Positions 18,833 to 29,025 are shown, counted from the first letter of the stretch. The stretch: DNA of 56,019 nucleotides from Pseudomonadota bacterium (GCA_026399515.1 JAPLQT010000114.1:26069-82087), one strand, 5' to 3'. Notes: generated by a model not told the origin, from the letters alone. Translations and numbers: made by a program.

Positions 18833-19324
18833 ATGACTGGTGAATGGTCGATGCAGCGGATTGCCCACAGTCGCAGTCAGCACGGGTTTACCATGGTCGA
18901 ACTCGTCACCGTGATGATCGTCACCGGCATACTGGCGGTCGTCGCGTTGCCGAACTTCAGTTTGCTGGGTGGCTATAACGAGGTCGGCTATCGAGACCAG
19001 GTCAAGGCCACGCTGGAGTTCGCAAGAAAGGCGGCCGTTGCGCAGCGGCGCTATTCCTGTGTCGGCCTCGGCAGCAACACGCTCACCCTGACCATCGACA
19101 AGAGCAGCCCGGAAGGCCGATCCGCTTCCGCCTGCCCGCGCGAACAGAATCTGATACTCCCCGGAAGCAGCGGCAATTCGATATCACCGCGCGGCAGCGT
19201 CACCCTGACCGGCCCCGCTTCCGTCGTTTTCGATGCCCAGGGTCGCCCGTTTGCGGCGGCGACATTCACGGTGGGCGCCAGCACGGTCGTCACCGTCGAG
19301 GCCGAGACCGGTTATGTGCATTGA
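18833..19324 (+). CDS. mshC: MSHA minor pseudopilin MshC (GspH/FimT-like)
   Basis: This protein of 163 residues from ATG 18833 has a basic leader and the prepilin peptidase site HGFTMVELVTVMIVTGILAV, with Glu at mature position 5. An early body segment KATLEFARKAAVAQRRYSC is typical of the GspH/FimT family. The C-terminal part is a beta-rich domain with FDAQGRPF. Minor pseudopilins prime pilus assembly and probably sit at the tip. The outer in-frame start at 18806 is possible, but AGGA upstream of 18833 favours the inner one. It is the first gene of mshC-D-O-P-Q. Confidence 0.85.
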   Translation: MTGEWSMQRIAHSRSQHGFTMVELVTVMIVTGILAVVALPNFSLLGGYNEVGYRDQVKATLEFARKAAVAQRRYSCVGLGSNTLTLTIDKSSPEGRSASACPREQNLILPGSSGNSISPRGSVTLTGPASVVFDAQGRPFAAATFTVGASTVVTVEAETGYVH

Positions 19325-19325
19325 G

Positions 19326-19910
19326 ATGAAACCGCTACGACGACGCTCCCAGCTCGGTTTGACGCTGGTCGAACTGGTCATGTTCATCGTCATCGTCAGC
19401 GTGGCGCTGGCCGGCGTGCTGACGGTGCTCAACATCACTGCGAAGAACAGCGCCGACCCGTTGATCCGCAAGCAGATGCTGGCCATCGCCGAGGCGCTGC
19501 TGGAAGAAGTGCAGTCGAAGGCATTCACCTATTGCGACCCGACCGACGCCAACGCCGCGACGGCGGCGTCAACGGCCGGTTGTGCAACGACCCCGGAGGG
19601 ACTGGGGCCGGATGTAGGAGAGACCCGCACAAGCAATACCAATCCCTTCAACAACGTCAATGACTATTACGTCGCCTCCACCGGTTATGTGCTTGCTAGT
19701 CCGATACCGGACATCACCAACACGTTCACCTCGCCGGCGGGTTACAGCGCGGTGATCAACATCGTCCCCGAAGCGTTGGGGCCGGTCGCGGCCCTCGTCG
19801 GCGACGGAACGGCGGCCTCAGCATCGCTGCGCATTGCGATAACGGTCAGCTATGGCAGCAACAGCCTGGTCGTCGAAAGCTATCGCACCCGTTACTCGCC
19901 GAACTTCTAG
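19326..19910 (+). CDS. mshD: MSHA minor pseudopilin MshD
   Basis: This 194-residue prepilin has the processing site QLGLTLVELVMFIVIVSVAL. The residue after the cleavage Gly is Leu rather than the usual Phe, with Glu at position 5. ITAKNSADPLIRKQMLAIAE followed by ALLEEVQSKAF is the MshD signature helix. Later parts include a beta domain with VNDYYVASTGYVL and RIAITVSYGSNSLVVESYRT. An alternative ATG at 19314 overlaps the mshC stop. It lies between mshC and mshO, the canonical position. Confidence 0.87.
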   Translation: MKPLRRRSQLGLTLVELVMFIVIVSVALAGVLTVLNITAKNSADPLIRKQMLAIAEALLEEVQSKAFTYCDPTDANAATAASTAGCATTPEGLGPDVGETRTSNTNPFNNVNDYYVASTGYVLASPIPDITNTFTSPAGYSAVINIVPEALGPVAALVGDGTAASASLRIAITVSYGSNSLVVESYRTRYSPNF

Positions 19911-19912
19911 CC

Positions 19913-20848
19913 ATGGCCTCGTCGAGCCCACCTTCCGCAAGCCGTCTCCGCAACGCCGGATTCACCCTGATCGAAGCGGTGATGGTGATCGTCATCACCG
20001 GGGTCATCGCCGGAGTCGTGGCGGTGTTCATCGTCAGTCCCGTGAAAGGCTATGCGGACAGCGTACGGCGTGCCGAAATGACCGACACTGCCGACGTCGT
20101 CATGCGCCGCTTTGCCCGCGAGATTCATCTGGCCCTGCCCAACAGCCTGCGGGTCAAGGATTCGTCCGGCAACAACGGTTCTTGCGCCGCCCAGCCGAGC
20201 GTCACCTGCTACATCGAATTCATTCCGACCGCAGGCGGCGGGCGCTACCGCAACTCCACGGACGGCTCCACCGGAGGCAACTTCCTCAGCTTCACCTCGG
20301 CCATCCTGACTTTCGACGTGATGGGTCCGCTGCCCGGCAATCCATACTCAATCGCCCCTGGAATCTTCGCCGGCGACTACATCGTCGTGTATAACCTCGG
20401 GCCCGGCTATGCGCCGGGCGACGCCTACGCCTCGGGAGACCCCTGTTCCACCTGCAATCGGGCCAAGGTCGCCTCGGTGGACGCCGTTAATCGACGCATC
20501 ACACTGGTCAGCAACCCGTTCGCGTCCCAATCGCCATCGCTGTCTTCGCCCAACAACGCCTTCCAGGTCGTGCCCGGCGGCACCCGGGCGGTGACCTATG
20601 CCTGCCCAACGGTGACGCCTGGAAACCTGACGCGCTACTGGAACTACGGCTTCAACACCAATCTGTCCACCACGCCGAGCGGTACCTCAGCCATTCTGGC
20701 CAGCAATATCAGTTGCGTAGTGGCACCCTATTCGGCCACCAACTCGGCCAGCAAGGGCTTGCTCAGCATCACCATCACCCTGACCGACCCGACCAGCAAC
20801 GAAAGCGCCACCTTGTTCCGCCAGATACATGTGGACAATCTGCCATGA
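19913..20848 (+). CDS. mshO: MSHA minor pseudopilin MshO
   Basis: This 311-residue prepilin has the processing site RNAGFTLIEAVMVIVITGVI and the MshO-like extended helix SPVKGYADSVRRAEMTDTAD followed by VVMRRFAREIHLALPNSLRV. A large C-terminal domain carries cysteines in pairs (CAAQPSVTCYIEF, DPCSTCNRAK), likely disulfides. The start is 2 nt after mshD, and the stop overlaps mshP by 4 nt. It probably forms part of the pilus tip together with MshP and MshQ. Confidence 0.87.
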   Translation: MASSSPPSASRLRNAGFTLIEAVMVIVITGVIAGVVAVFIVSPVKGYADSVRRAEMTDTADVVMRRFAREIHLALPNSLRVKDSSGNNGSCAAQPSVTCYIEFIPTAGGGRYRNSTDGSTGGNFLSFTSAILTFDVMGPLPGNPYSIAPGIFAGDYIVVYNLGPGYAPGDAYASGDPCSTCNRAKVASVDAVNRRITLVSNPFASQSPSLSSPNNAFQVVPGGTRAVTYACPTVTPGNLTRYWNYGFNTNLSTTPSGTSAILASNISCVVAPYSATNSASKGLLSITITLTDPTSNESATLFRQIHVDNLP

Positions 20849-21522
20849 AGCACCTGCGTCAGCACGGTTTCAGCATCGTTACGGCTATCTTCATCCTGGT
20901 GGTATTGGCGGCGCTGGGCGCTTTCATCGTCACCGTCTCAACCAACCAGGCCGTCGGCTCGGCGCTGGATGTCCAGGGCTCTCGCGCCTATCAGGCGGCT
21001 CGTTCGGGAATCGAGTGGGGAGTGTATCAAGTCCAATCGACGGCCGCATATCGGTTCGGTTACACCGCCGCAGGCGTGGCGACCTATCCGAACAGCCGGA
21101 GCTGCTCCACAGCTTCCGGCTCGTTCGTACCTGCGGCGCCGACCCTGTCAGGCTTCACCGTCACCGTGAGTTGCACTTCGCAAGCCGACTTGCTCAGCGG
21201 TACCATCACGACCAGCACAGCCTCCGCCAGCGTCACTGGCGTGAGTACGCTCTTCCTCAGCGAGCTCGGCAACGGCCAATCCTTCTGCGACGCGACCGGC
21301 CTGACCATCATCGGCACGATACTTTCGAGAGCCAGCGACACTGCGCTGACCCTGACCGGCAACGCCGCCATCACCGGCGCCGGCGTTCAATACACCCGCT
21401 GCGGCCCGACCGTGTATACCATCGCATCGATCGCCTGCAACCAGCCCAGCGGCGGGAGTTGTCCGAACACCACCAACCCCAACAGCTTCTATGTCGAGCG
21501 CCGACTGGACGTGGTATTTTGA
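20845..21522 (+). CDS. mshP: MSHA biogenesis protein MshP (PilX-like)
   Basis: This 225-residue protein starts MKHLRQHGFSIVTAIFILVV, with Ser after the cleavage-site Phe and no Glu at position 5. That is typical of MshP/PilX proteins, which ride on the pilus rather than being ordinary subunits. GSRAYQAARSGIEWGVYQ is the conserved helix. The C-terminal region contains seven cysteines and ends FYVERRLDVVF. Usual MshP proteins are about 140-150 residues; this one is longer through a Thr/Ser-rich beta segment (about residues 100-190). The start is coupled to mshO by ATGA. Confidence 0.85.
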   Translation: MKHLRQHGFSIVTAIFILVVLAALGAFIVTVSTNQAVGSALDVQGSRAYQAARSGIEWGVYQVQSTAAYRFGYTAAGVATYPNSRSCSTASGSFVPAAPTLSGFTVTVSCTSQADLLSGTITTSTASASVTGVSTLFLSELGNGQSFCDATGLTIIGTILSRASDTALTLTGNAAITGAGVQYTRCGPTVYTIASIACNQPSGGSCPNTTNPNSFYVERRLDVVF

Positions 21523-21622
21523 AGCGCGGGCGCTCATCCTATAATGCGCTGGCATGGCCGCCACCAGTTTCGCAATTGGCCAACCGACAGTCGTCGGCGC
21601 GCAGCTTGCCGCTGAGGAACGC

Positions 21623-24600
21623 ATGTTGAACTCCACCCTACAGACTCCCGCGTCAGCAACCCCAGAGCGTCGTGACGCCGTCGCGGCGTTGCGAAACGTG
21701 GTGGCAAGAGGATGCTGCTTCACTCTGCTGGCACTCGCCGCCTGGTTCCAGAATTCAGCCTACGCCGCGATTACAGTGGCGCTAACCACCCAGGCGGTGA
21801 CGACGAATGCAGGAACCACGCAGGCCACTGCAAGTTTTCTCCCCGTGGCGAACACGCTCTACCTGATGTGGACCATCCAGACCATCGGCACCACGCCGGT
21901 CACGACGCCAACAGTCACCTGCGCCAACGGACTGAACATGGTGCAGGTCAATACCGTTGCCTTCGATACCATAGGCACACCACTTGGCCGCCTGACTTTG
22001 TTCCGGGCAATGAAGCCTTCCGGCCTGTCGAACAACACGTGCACAATCACCTGGGGACAGACGACCACCGGTCATGGACATGTCATCGTCGCGTATACCG
22101 GGGCGGATCCCACTGGAACGGACGGCTCGGGCGCCGTCGTACAAAGCGTCACCGGGGCAACCGACAATGCGACGGCCGCCGCCGGATTATCCATCGCCCT
22201 GGCTGCATTGCAGACCGGCAGCACTTCTACCGGGGGGTTTTCCAACTCCGTGAACAGTGCGACCACGCTTACCGCAGGGGCCGGTTACACCGCAAGCGCT
22301 GGACTCGCTTTTAACACCCCGCCGACCAGCATTCGGGCTGAGTGGATAATCGCCGGCAGCACCACGGTCAATATGACCCAAAGCGCCACCTCCAATATCG
22401 GCGGCATTGCAGTCGAGGTGAAGCGCAACCCTACGACCACCCTCGCCACGGGCACCGACCCCGCAGCCGCCACCATTGCGCCGGGAGCGGCGGCAACCGA
22501 TGCCGATGGTTTCACTCTGCAGACGAACGGCGGAACTGAGGCAATCACTTCAGTGACAGTGAATCTTTCCACCGCCAACGGCGTTGGCCGGCTGGCGATC
22601 ACCGACAGCGCCAATACGGAACTGGGCTTCACGACAACGCCGGCCGCCGGCGCCAACGTCATCACGGTCGCCGGCATGTCGGCCACAACCACGCTCACCG
22701 CCTTCAAAGTTCGCGTCACGCCACTGAGTCACGCCGCCATGCCGGCGCCGCCGGGCGCCGCGTATGCCATCACCGCTCCCGTCACCGCCTGGGGCGGCAC
22801 GGCTATCCACGCGGGTAGCGATACCGACGCAAACGCGCTGACAATCGACAACCTCTCGCCCGCGGGGGCAACTGCGACCAGCGGCGCGGCAGGCGACAGC
22901 AAGGTGACGCTGAACTGGACCACCTCGGCCTCCGCCGATTTCAACGCCACCAGCGGCTCGGTGCTGTACCGCTGGACGGGGGCAGCCGGCGCCGAAGTCC
23001 CGGCGGAAGGCTCGACGGCCACGGTCAACGGCACCAACGGCACCGCCACCGTGGCCTGCGTGCGGTCTTCCGCGGGCTCGACCGCGCTCGCAGGAAACAT
23101 AGACGGAAGCGGCGGCACCACCGGCTGCAACACCACCGCCCTGACCAACGGAACCACCTATGCGTACAAGGTTTTCCAGAAGGACAACAACGGCAACTAC
23201 GATGTCGGTGTCAGTATAGGCAGCTTCACTCCGCTACTGCCGGCGCCGCCGACCGTCGCCAAGGCATTCAGCGCCACGCCGATCGCCATCAATGGCACCA
23301 GCACCCTGACCATCACCATCACCAACCCGAACGCGTCGGCCATCAACGGGCTGACCTTCACCGACACCTATCCTTCGACCAACCTCAAGAATGCCGCCAC
23401 GCCGGCGCTCGCCAATACCTGCGGCGGCACCGCCACCGCAACGGCAGGGGCCAGCGTCTTGAGCCTCAGCGGCGGTACGGTGGGCGCCAACAGCAGTTGC
23501 ACCGTCAGCGTCGTCGTGACCTCCGCCGTCGCCGCCGCCTACAACAACAGCACCGGCGCGGTCACCTCGACCAACGCCGCCAGCGGCACCGCCGCCTCGG
23601 CCACCCTGACGGTGACAGGGATCAGCGCGGCCAACTCCACAGTCGTCGCCAGTCCCATTTCGGTCCCGGCCGACAACACCACCACCTCGACCATTACCGT
23701 GACCCTCAAGGATGGCGCCAGCGCGCCGGTTGCCGGCAAGACCGTGACCTTGGCGGCGGGTTCTGGAAGCTCGACCATCTCCGCCGCCAGTGGGGCATCG
23801 AATGCCAGTGGAATAGTCACCTTCACGGTCAGGGATGCAGTCGTCCAGGGACCGATCACCTATACCGCCACCGATACCACCGACACCGTCATCGTGACCC
23901 AGACGGCGCAAGTGACGTTCACTAAGCTTATCGCGCCCAGCGTGACCATGTCGTTCAACCCGACGAGCATCGCCGCCAACGGGACGAGCACCATGACCCT
24001 CACTTTCACCAACCCGAACCCGGTCGCCATCACTGGGCTGGCATTCAGCGACCCCTATCCGGCCAATCTCAAGAACGCGGCCACGCCGACATTCGGCAAT
24101 AACTGCGGCGGAACTCCCACGGGAACTGCCGCCAACAACACGACCTTGGGCCTGACCGGGGGTACGGTGCCCGCCAACGGCAGTTGCACTCTGAACATCA
24201 ACCTCACGGCGACCGCCGGCTCCTATACCAACAGCACCGGTACCGTCACCTCGACCAACGCCTATAGCGCCACACCCACCTCCGCAGTGTTAAATGTATT
24301 CGGCGCCGCCACCAAGCTGGTCATCTACCAGCAGCCTGGCAACACGACCATCGCGACCGCCATCAGCCCGGCGGTGACGGTGCAGATCCAGGATGCCAAC
24401 AGCAATGTCGTGACCACCGACAATACCACCATGGTCACCCTCGCCAAGACCGCCGGCCTGCCCAGTTGCGGAGGAACCCTGAGCGGCGGTGGCGCCGTCC
24501 AGGCGGTCAATGGCGTGGCAACCTTCAGCAGCCTGGCGTTGAGTTCCGCCGGCACCGCCTGCACCCTCACCGCGACCTCCGCCCCGGTCCTGACATCGGC

Positions 24601-27600
24601 CGTCAGCGTCGCCTTCGACATCACCGCGCTTCCCGCCAGCAAGCTGGCCTTCTCGGTCCAGCCAAGCAAGGCGGCGCCCAACGCGGCGATCGCGCCGGCG
24701 ATCACCGTGCTGATCCAGGACTCGGCAAACAACACCATCACCGCCAGCACCGCCACGGTCACCCTGGCGATCGGCGTCAACCCGGGGGGAGGGACGCTGG
24801 CGGGAACCACCTCGGTCGCCGCGGTGGCGGGCGTCGCCACTTTCAGCAACCTGTCGATCAACAGCGTCGGCACCGGCTACACGCTGACAGCCGCTTCCAG
24901 CGGCTTGACCGGCGCGACCAGCAGCGCATTCAACATCACCACCGCCACCAAGCTGGCTTTCTTCCAGCAACCCAGCAATACCTCGGCGTCTTCTTCGATA
25001 ACGCCCGCGGTCACGGTGCAAATTCAGGATGCCGGCGGAACTCTGGTGACCACCAGCACGGACACGGTGACCGTGGCTATCGGCAACAATCCCGGTGGCG
25101 GCACACTCGGCGGTATCCAATCAGTCGCCGCCGTCGGCGGGGTTGCGACCTTCAGCAACCTGTCAATCAACGCCGCCGGCACCGGCTATACCTTAGTCGC
25201 CAATGCACTTGGGCTGACGGGCGGCACCAGCGTCGGTTTCAATATTTCACCGCTCGTCTGTTTCACCGACAACTTTACGGATCTCAGCAACTGGTCGGTA
25301 GGCAACCAGGGCGGCGCATTCGGCAATCCGATCGCCACGAGCAATCGACTGCGGCTGATCGGGGGCCTTCCCGCCACTCCCAACACTCCGACCACCAGTT
25401 CATCTACATATGCCACGCTGCAAAGGCTGTTTCCGGCTTTCGGTAACAAGGTGGTGGTCGAATTTCTCCATTACGCCTACGGCGGCACCAGCCCAGGCGC
25501 CGACGGCATCGGTATCGTCCTCTCGGATGCGTCGCAAGCGCCAGCGGCTGGCGCCTTCGGCGGCTCGATGGGCTATGCGCCGAAGCGCCAAGATGCAACC
25601 CCTGTGGCTGGCGACACCACCCACCCCGGCTTCGTCGGCGGCTGGCTCGGCGTCGCACTGGACGAATGGGGAAATTATTCCGCTAATACCGAGGGAAGGA
25701 CCGGCGGCAGCGCTCCCGGAGTCACCGCTCAGGCGGTGGCCGTACGTGGCTCGGGCGCCGGCTATACCGGTTATTCCTACCTGGGTGGCACCGGCTCTTC
25801 CCCGGGCGGCAAGGGCATCGACCTGGACTATGCAAGCCAGACGCATCTAGCCACCAGCGGGCCGGGCTACAAATACAGGATCATCATCGACCACTCGGAC
25901 GCGGTCCATGCATATACTTCGGTGGAGCGGGATCTGCTGCAAGGAGCCGGCTATCAATATCTGGTATCGCCCTTCGATTCCAAGGTAGAACCCGGCCAGG
26001 CGGGCGTGCCAGCCCAGTGGTACCTTTCCCTGACCGGGGCGACAGGTGCCTCGACCAACATTCACGAAATCGCCAATCTATCGGTCTGCTCGAACAGCCA
26101 GAACACCATCGCCCTCGACCACATCGAGCTGGATCACTTGGCCACCGGCTTTCCCACAATCGGCTCGGCGGTGACCGTCAAGGCCTGCGCCGATGCCGCG
26201 TGCTCCACCCTGTTCCTGAACAGTGTCACGGTTAACCTCAGCACCGCCCTAGTTTCAGGGACAGGCACCAGCTCCTGGGCCACCAACCCAGTGACATTCA
26301 CCGGCGGACAGGTCACGGCGACGCTGACCCAGACTGCCGCGGCCACCTTGAATCTGGCGGCGACCGCCACCTCGCCGACAGCCATCAATCCGACGACTTG
26401 TTACGTCGGATCGACGGCATCCTGTCAGATGATTTTTTCCACGGTCGCCTTCGATGCGGTGCAGCCCGGCGCGAATCCCGCGACCCCGATCTTTCTCAAA
26501 ATCGCGGGTCAAAGCTTCTCGCTGGATTTGCTTGCGGTCACCTCGGGAGCGATCAACACCGGATTTACCGGCGCGGTGACGATTGACCTGGTGAACCCCG
26601 GCGCGGCGAGCGGCAATTGCAGCGACACCAATACCGGGCTGACGAACCCAACCACCGCTACGTTCGTCGCTGGCGACAACGGCAGGCATCCCTTCACTTT
26701 CAATTATGCCAATGCGGCATTCAACGTCAAGGTGCGAATGCAATTCGGCGGGAATGTCTACTGTTCCTCGGACTACTTCGTCATTCGTCCGGCGACACTC
26801 GTCCTGAGCACCACCTCCAGCCTGAATCCGGCATCCAACACCCTGGCCGCCGGCGCCGACTTCAATCTCACCGTCACTGCGTGGAACAATAGTACTGTGC
26901 CAGCGCCAGTGGCGTCGGGATATGTGGGCACTGCGACCAATCCGGTGATTCCAGTCATCGATCCAAGCTTCGCCACCATCCAGGATCAGAACAACGTGGC
27001 CATAACGAGCACCGACTGGAATGGAACCTTCAGCGCAGCAACCGGCACCAGCGCCTCAGGGACTTTCCAGTACCTGGACGTCGGCACGCTGAATTTCCTG
27101 GCAAATGCAATTACTGATTCCACTTTCTACTACAACGATCAAATTACGGGCATAGATCCGCGGACGAATATCGATCACGGCGGCAATGGTGACTGTGTCA
27201 GTGCCAGCACCTCCAACACCCTCACCAGCGGCCGCTATGGCTGCAATATCGGCAGCACCGCGCTGGGCACTCGGCTGGGCAATTTCATCCCCGACCATTT
27301 CACCCTGACGCTCGGCAGCATCACTCCGGCGTGCCCCAGCGGCGGCTATACCTACATGGGCCAGCCGTTCACCATTGCCTACACGCTGGAGGCACGTTCG
27401 ATGGCTCGGCCTCTCAATATTAGCGATACCGTGACGTTAGCTGAAATCAGGACGCAGAAGTATACGACCCTCACCCCGCCTTACTCGCCGATTCCGACCC
27501 CGACCCTGGTGGCCGAAGACGGGGTGAACCAGGGCACCGACCTTGGCAGCCGGATCACCGGTCTGCAGACCCCCGGTTGGGTCGCCGGCCAATACATCAT

Positions 27601-28333
27601 CCCCAACACTATCGCCAACGCGACTTTCTCCCGCCCCAGCGCGCCCGTCGCTGCTCCGCTGGTGCCCAACGGCGGCGGGCCTTTCGACTTGTTGACCCTG
27701 GGCGTAAGAATGGTCGACGGCAGCGCCGTGATCGCCAACCGCGACATGAACGCGGCCACCAGCACCGATTGCGCGACAGCGGCCAACTGTGATGCGCGGC
27801 AACTGTTGACCAACAATCCGACCAAGATGCGCTTCGGCATTCTCACCCTGGACAGCGCCAGCGGATCGCAGCAACTCAACATGCAGGTCCCCGTCCGGGC
27901 CATGTACATGAACAGCGCACCGTCGCAGTTCGTCGTCAATACCCTGGACAGCTGCACCCAGCTTCTGCCGGCGAACATCGCCATCAGCAGTCAGACCCCG
28001 GCGAGTTTCTCCACCAATTTCAACACCGGCAATCGGCCCGCGTCGATACCCCCGCTGGCTGCCGGCGTCGGGAAGATCATCCTGACCAAACCTACGGCAA
28101 ATGCCAGCGGCAAGGCGAACATCGCGCTGAACCTTACGGCCAGCGGTACCGTCGACGTTTCCTGCAATCCCGTCAACGCCACCAGCACTGCCGCCAACTT
28201 GCCCTGGCTGGAAGGCAGTTGGGCAGCGCCTGCTAGCTGCCACGGGTATGCAGCCTATGCGCAAGACCCGAGTGCCAGCGTCACCTTCGGCACCAACCGC
28301 AGCGTCCTGATCTACATCCGCGAGAAGTACTGA
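21623..28333 (+). CDS. mshQ: Giant MSHA tip-like adhesin MshQ, 2236 residues
   Basis: I start at ATG 21623 (GAGGA 6 nt upstream), which places a signal peptide at the N-terminus (CCFTLLALAAWFQNSAYA). Approximate domains by residue: 48-290, a beta domain; 300-540, Ala/Thr-rich segments; 543-665 and 771-893, two copies of a DUF11/DUF7933-like fold, each with TITNPN or TFTNPN and 'NLKNAATP'. Residues 667-768 are an invasin/Big-1-like domain (VPADNTTTSTITVTLKDGAS). Residues 895-1210 are three tandem repeats with 'TKLAFFQQPSN...ITPAVTVQIQDA'. Residues 1211-1491 are an L-type-lectin-like domain (DGIGIVLSDAS, GGWLGVALDEWGNYS). The rest, 1492-2236, is the MshQ-type C-terminal region. It is probably exposed at the pilus tip or cell surface as a carbohydrate-binding adhesin. 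Typical MshQ proteins are shorter. A TATAAT at 21540-21545 may mark an extra promoter. Confidence 0.88.
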   Translation: MLNSTLQTPASATPERRDAVAALRNVVARGCCFTLLALAAWFQNSAYAAITVALTTQAVTTNAGTTQATASFLPVANTLYLMWTIQTIGTTPVTTPTVTCANGLNMVQVNTVAFDTIGTPLGRLTLFRAMKPSGLSNNTCTITWGQTTTGHGHVIVAYTGADPTGTDGSGAVVQSVTGATDNATAAAGLSIALAALQTGSTSTGGFSNSVNSATTLTAGAGYTASAGLAFNTPPTSIRAEWIIAGSTTVNMTQSATSNIGGIAVEVKRNPTTTLATGTDPAAATIAPGAAATDADGFTLQTNGGTEAITSVTVNLSTANGVGRLAITDSANTELGFTTTPAAGANVITVAGMSATTTLTAFKVRVTPLSHAAMPAPPGAAYAITAPVTAWGGTAIHAGSDTDANALTIDNLSPAGATATSGAAGDSKVTLNWTTSASADFNATSGSVLYRWTGAAGAEVPAEGSTATVNGTNGTATVACVRSSAGSTALAGNIDGSGGTTGCNTTALTNGTTYAYKVFQKDNNGNYDVGVSIGSFTPLLPAPPTVAKAFSATPIAINGTSTLTITITNPNASAINGLTFTDTYPSTNLKNAATPALANTCGGTATATAGASVLSLSGGTVGANSSCTVSVVVTSAVAAAYNNSTGAVTSTNAASGTAASATLTVTGISAANSTVVASPISVPADNTTTSTITVTLKDGASAPVAGKTVTLAAGSGSSTISAASGASNASGIVTFTVRDAVVQGPITYTATDTTDTVIVTQTAQVTFTKLIAPSVTMSFNPTSIAANGTSTMTLTFTNPNPVAITGLAFSDPYPANLKNAATPTFGNNCGGTPTGTAANNTTLGLTGGTVPANGSCTLNINLTATAGSYTNSTGTVTSTNAYSATPTSAVLNVFGAATKLVIYQQPGNTTIATAISPAVTVQIQDANSNVVTTDNTTMVTLAKTAGLPSCGGTLSGGGAVQAVNGVATFSSLALSSAGTACTLTATSAPVLTSAVSVAFDITALPASKLAFSVQPSKAAPNAAIAPAITVLIQDSANNTITASTATVTLAIGVNPGGGTLAGTTSVAAVAGVATFSNLSINSVGTGYTLTAASSGLTGATSSAFNITTATKLAFFQQPSNTSASSSITPAVTVQIQDAGGTLVTTSTDTVTVAIGNNPGGGTLGGIQSVAAVGGVATFSNLSINAAGTGYTLVANALGLTGGTSVGFNISPLVCFTDNFTDLSNWSVGNQGGAFGNPIATSNRLRLIGGLPATPNTPTTSSSTYATLQRLFPAFGNKVVVEFLHYAYGGTSPGADGIGIVLSDASQAPAAGAFGGSMGYAPKRQDATPVAGDTTHPGFVGGWLGVALDEWGNYSANTEGRTGGSAPGVTAQAVAVRGSGAGYTGYSYLGGTGSSPGGKGIDLDYASQTHLATSGPGYKYRIIIDHSDAVHAYTSVERDLLQGAGYQYLVSPFDSKVEPGQAGVPAQWYLSLTGATGASTNIHEIANLSVCSNSQNTIALDHIELDHLATGFPTIGSAVTVKACADAACSTLFLNSVTVNLSTALVSGTGTSSWATNPVTFTGGQVTATLTQTAAATLNLAATATSPTAINPTTCYVGSTASCQMIFSTVAFDAVQPGANPATPIFLKIAGQSFSLDLLAVTSGAINTGFTGAVTIDLVNPGAASGNCSDTNTGLTNPTTATFVAGDNGRHPFTFNYANAAFNVKVRMQFGGNVYCSSDYFVIRPATLVLSTTSSLNPASNTLAAGADFNLTVTAWNNSTVPAPVASGYVGTATNPVIPVIDPSFATIQDQNNVAITSTDWNGTFSAATGTSASGTFQYLDVGTLNFLANAITDSTFYYNDQITGIDPRTNIDHGGNGDCVSASTSNTLTSGRYGCNIGSTALGTRLGNFIPDHFTLTLGSITPACPSGGYTYMGQPFTIAYTLEARSMARPLNISDTVTLAEIRTQKYTTLTPPYSPIPTPTLVAEDGVNQGTDLGSRITGLQTPGWVAGQYIIPNTIANATFSRPSAPVAAPLVPNGGGPFDLLTLGVRMVDGSAVIANRDMNAATSTDCATAANCDARQLLTNNPTKMRFGILTLDSASGSQQLNMQVPVRAMYMNSAPSQFVVNTLDSCTQLLPANIAISSQTPASFSTNFNTGNRPASIPPLAAGVGKIILTKPTANASGKANIALNLTASGTVDVSCNPVNATSTAANLPWLEGSWAAPASCHGYAAYAQDPSASVTFGTNRSVLIYIREKY

Positions 28334-28346
28334 TCCGCCCTGCGGC

Positions 28347-28778
28347 TCAGCAGATGGCGCCGGTTGCGCGGGTCTTGCAGGTGCCGCCGACCGCCCAGGT
28401 GATCACCATGGTCTTCGACAGGCTCGGCGTCAGGACGAAGGTTTCACCGGACAATCCGCCGGCATTGCTGGCGACCGCCGTAATCACGCCATTCGGGGAC
28501 ACGCTCACCCGCGCCAGGTAGGTGGTCGAAATCGAGGGGGGGACGCCCAACTTGCCGACTCCCAGCCGGGCCAACGCACCACCCTCCACGCACGACCCAT
28601 TCTTGGCGCAGTTCTCGATGGCTGCTTTGTAGGGGGCCATGGTTTCAACTACCTCGGAAAACCTCGGCCTAACCGTGTAGGTCTTATAGACGGGGTACAC
28701 CGCCGCGGCCAGGATGCCGAGAACGGCAACGATGATCAGCCACTCGATCCGGGTTAGACCTTTTTGAATTAGTTTCAC
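28347..28778 (-). CDS. Type IV major-pilin-like protein with an unusual N-terminus
   Basis: This 143-residue prepilin starts at GTG 28778 with AAGGA 7 nt upstream; the long upstream open frame has no leader character. The processing site is KLIQKGLTRIEWLIIVAVLG: cleavage after Gly leaves Leu at position 1 and Arg at 3, with Glu at 5 kept. Most pilins have Phe-Thr-Leu-Ile-Glu, so this is atypical. The body resembles PilA-like pilins (ETMAPYKAAIENCAKNGSC). Two cysteines near the C-terminus (GTCKTRATGAIC) could close the usual disulfide loop. It faces mshQ with only 13 bp between stops. It may be an extra pilin of the same machine or an unrelated pilin. Confidence 0.75.
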   Translation of the reverse strand: MKLIQKGLTRIEWLIIVAVLGILAAAVYPVYKTYTVRPRFSEVVETMAPYKAAIENCAKNGSCVEGGALARLGVGKLGVPPSISTTYLARVSVSPNGVITAVASNAGGLSGETFVLTPSLSKTMVITWAVGGTCKTRATGAIC

Positions 28779-29025
28779 ACCATCGTCCTTGTCCTGCCTT
28801 CGGTGGATAGGCATTGCTCGTTGTTCTGGAAGTTTGAGCAAATCGAACGTGCTCACGACCGCCATTGTATTACCGACCATGCATGATGCACGACATATAG
28901 ATCGATGATTCGCAGCTTGACCAGTCAAACTACCATGCCCATAATGGACCTTAGGTTCTTGCCTGCATATTTCCGATCACGCCTCGATCACGCAGGCGGG
29001 ATTCGGTTTCAAAGTGAGGTACATC

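Noticed and set aside
18576-18836. Small plus-strand protein in the mshI-mshC gap
   Set aside because: It has no ribosome site or domain, and it ends in the mshC start region. It is more likely promoter DNA.
23249-25250. Nucleotide repeats in mshQ as a CRISPR-like or mobile repeat
   Set aside because: They are protein-domain repeats of about 105 codons, diverged at DNA level and kept in frame.
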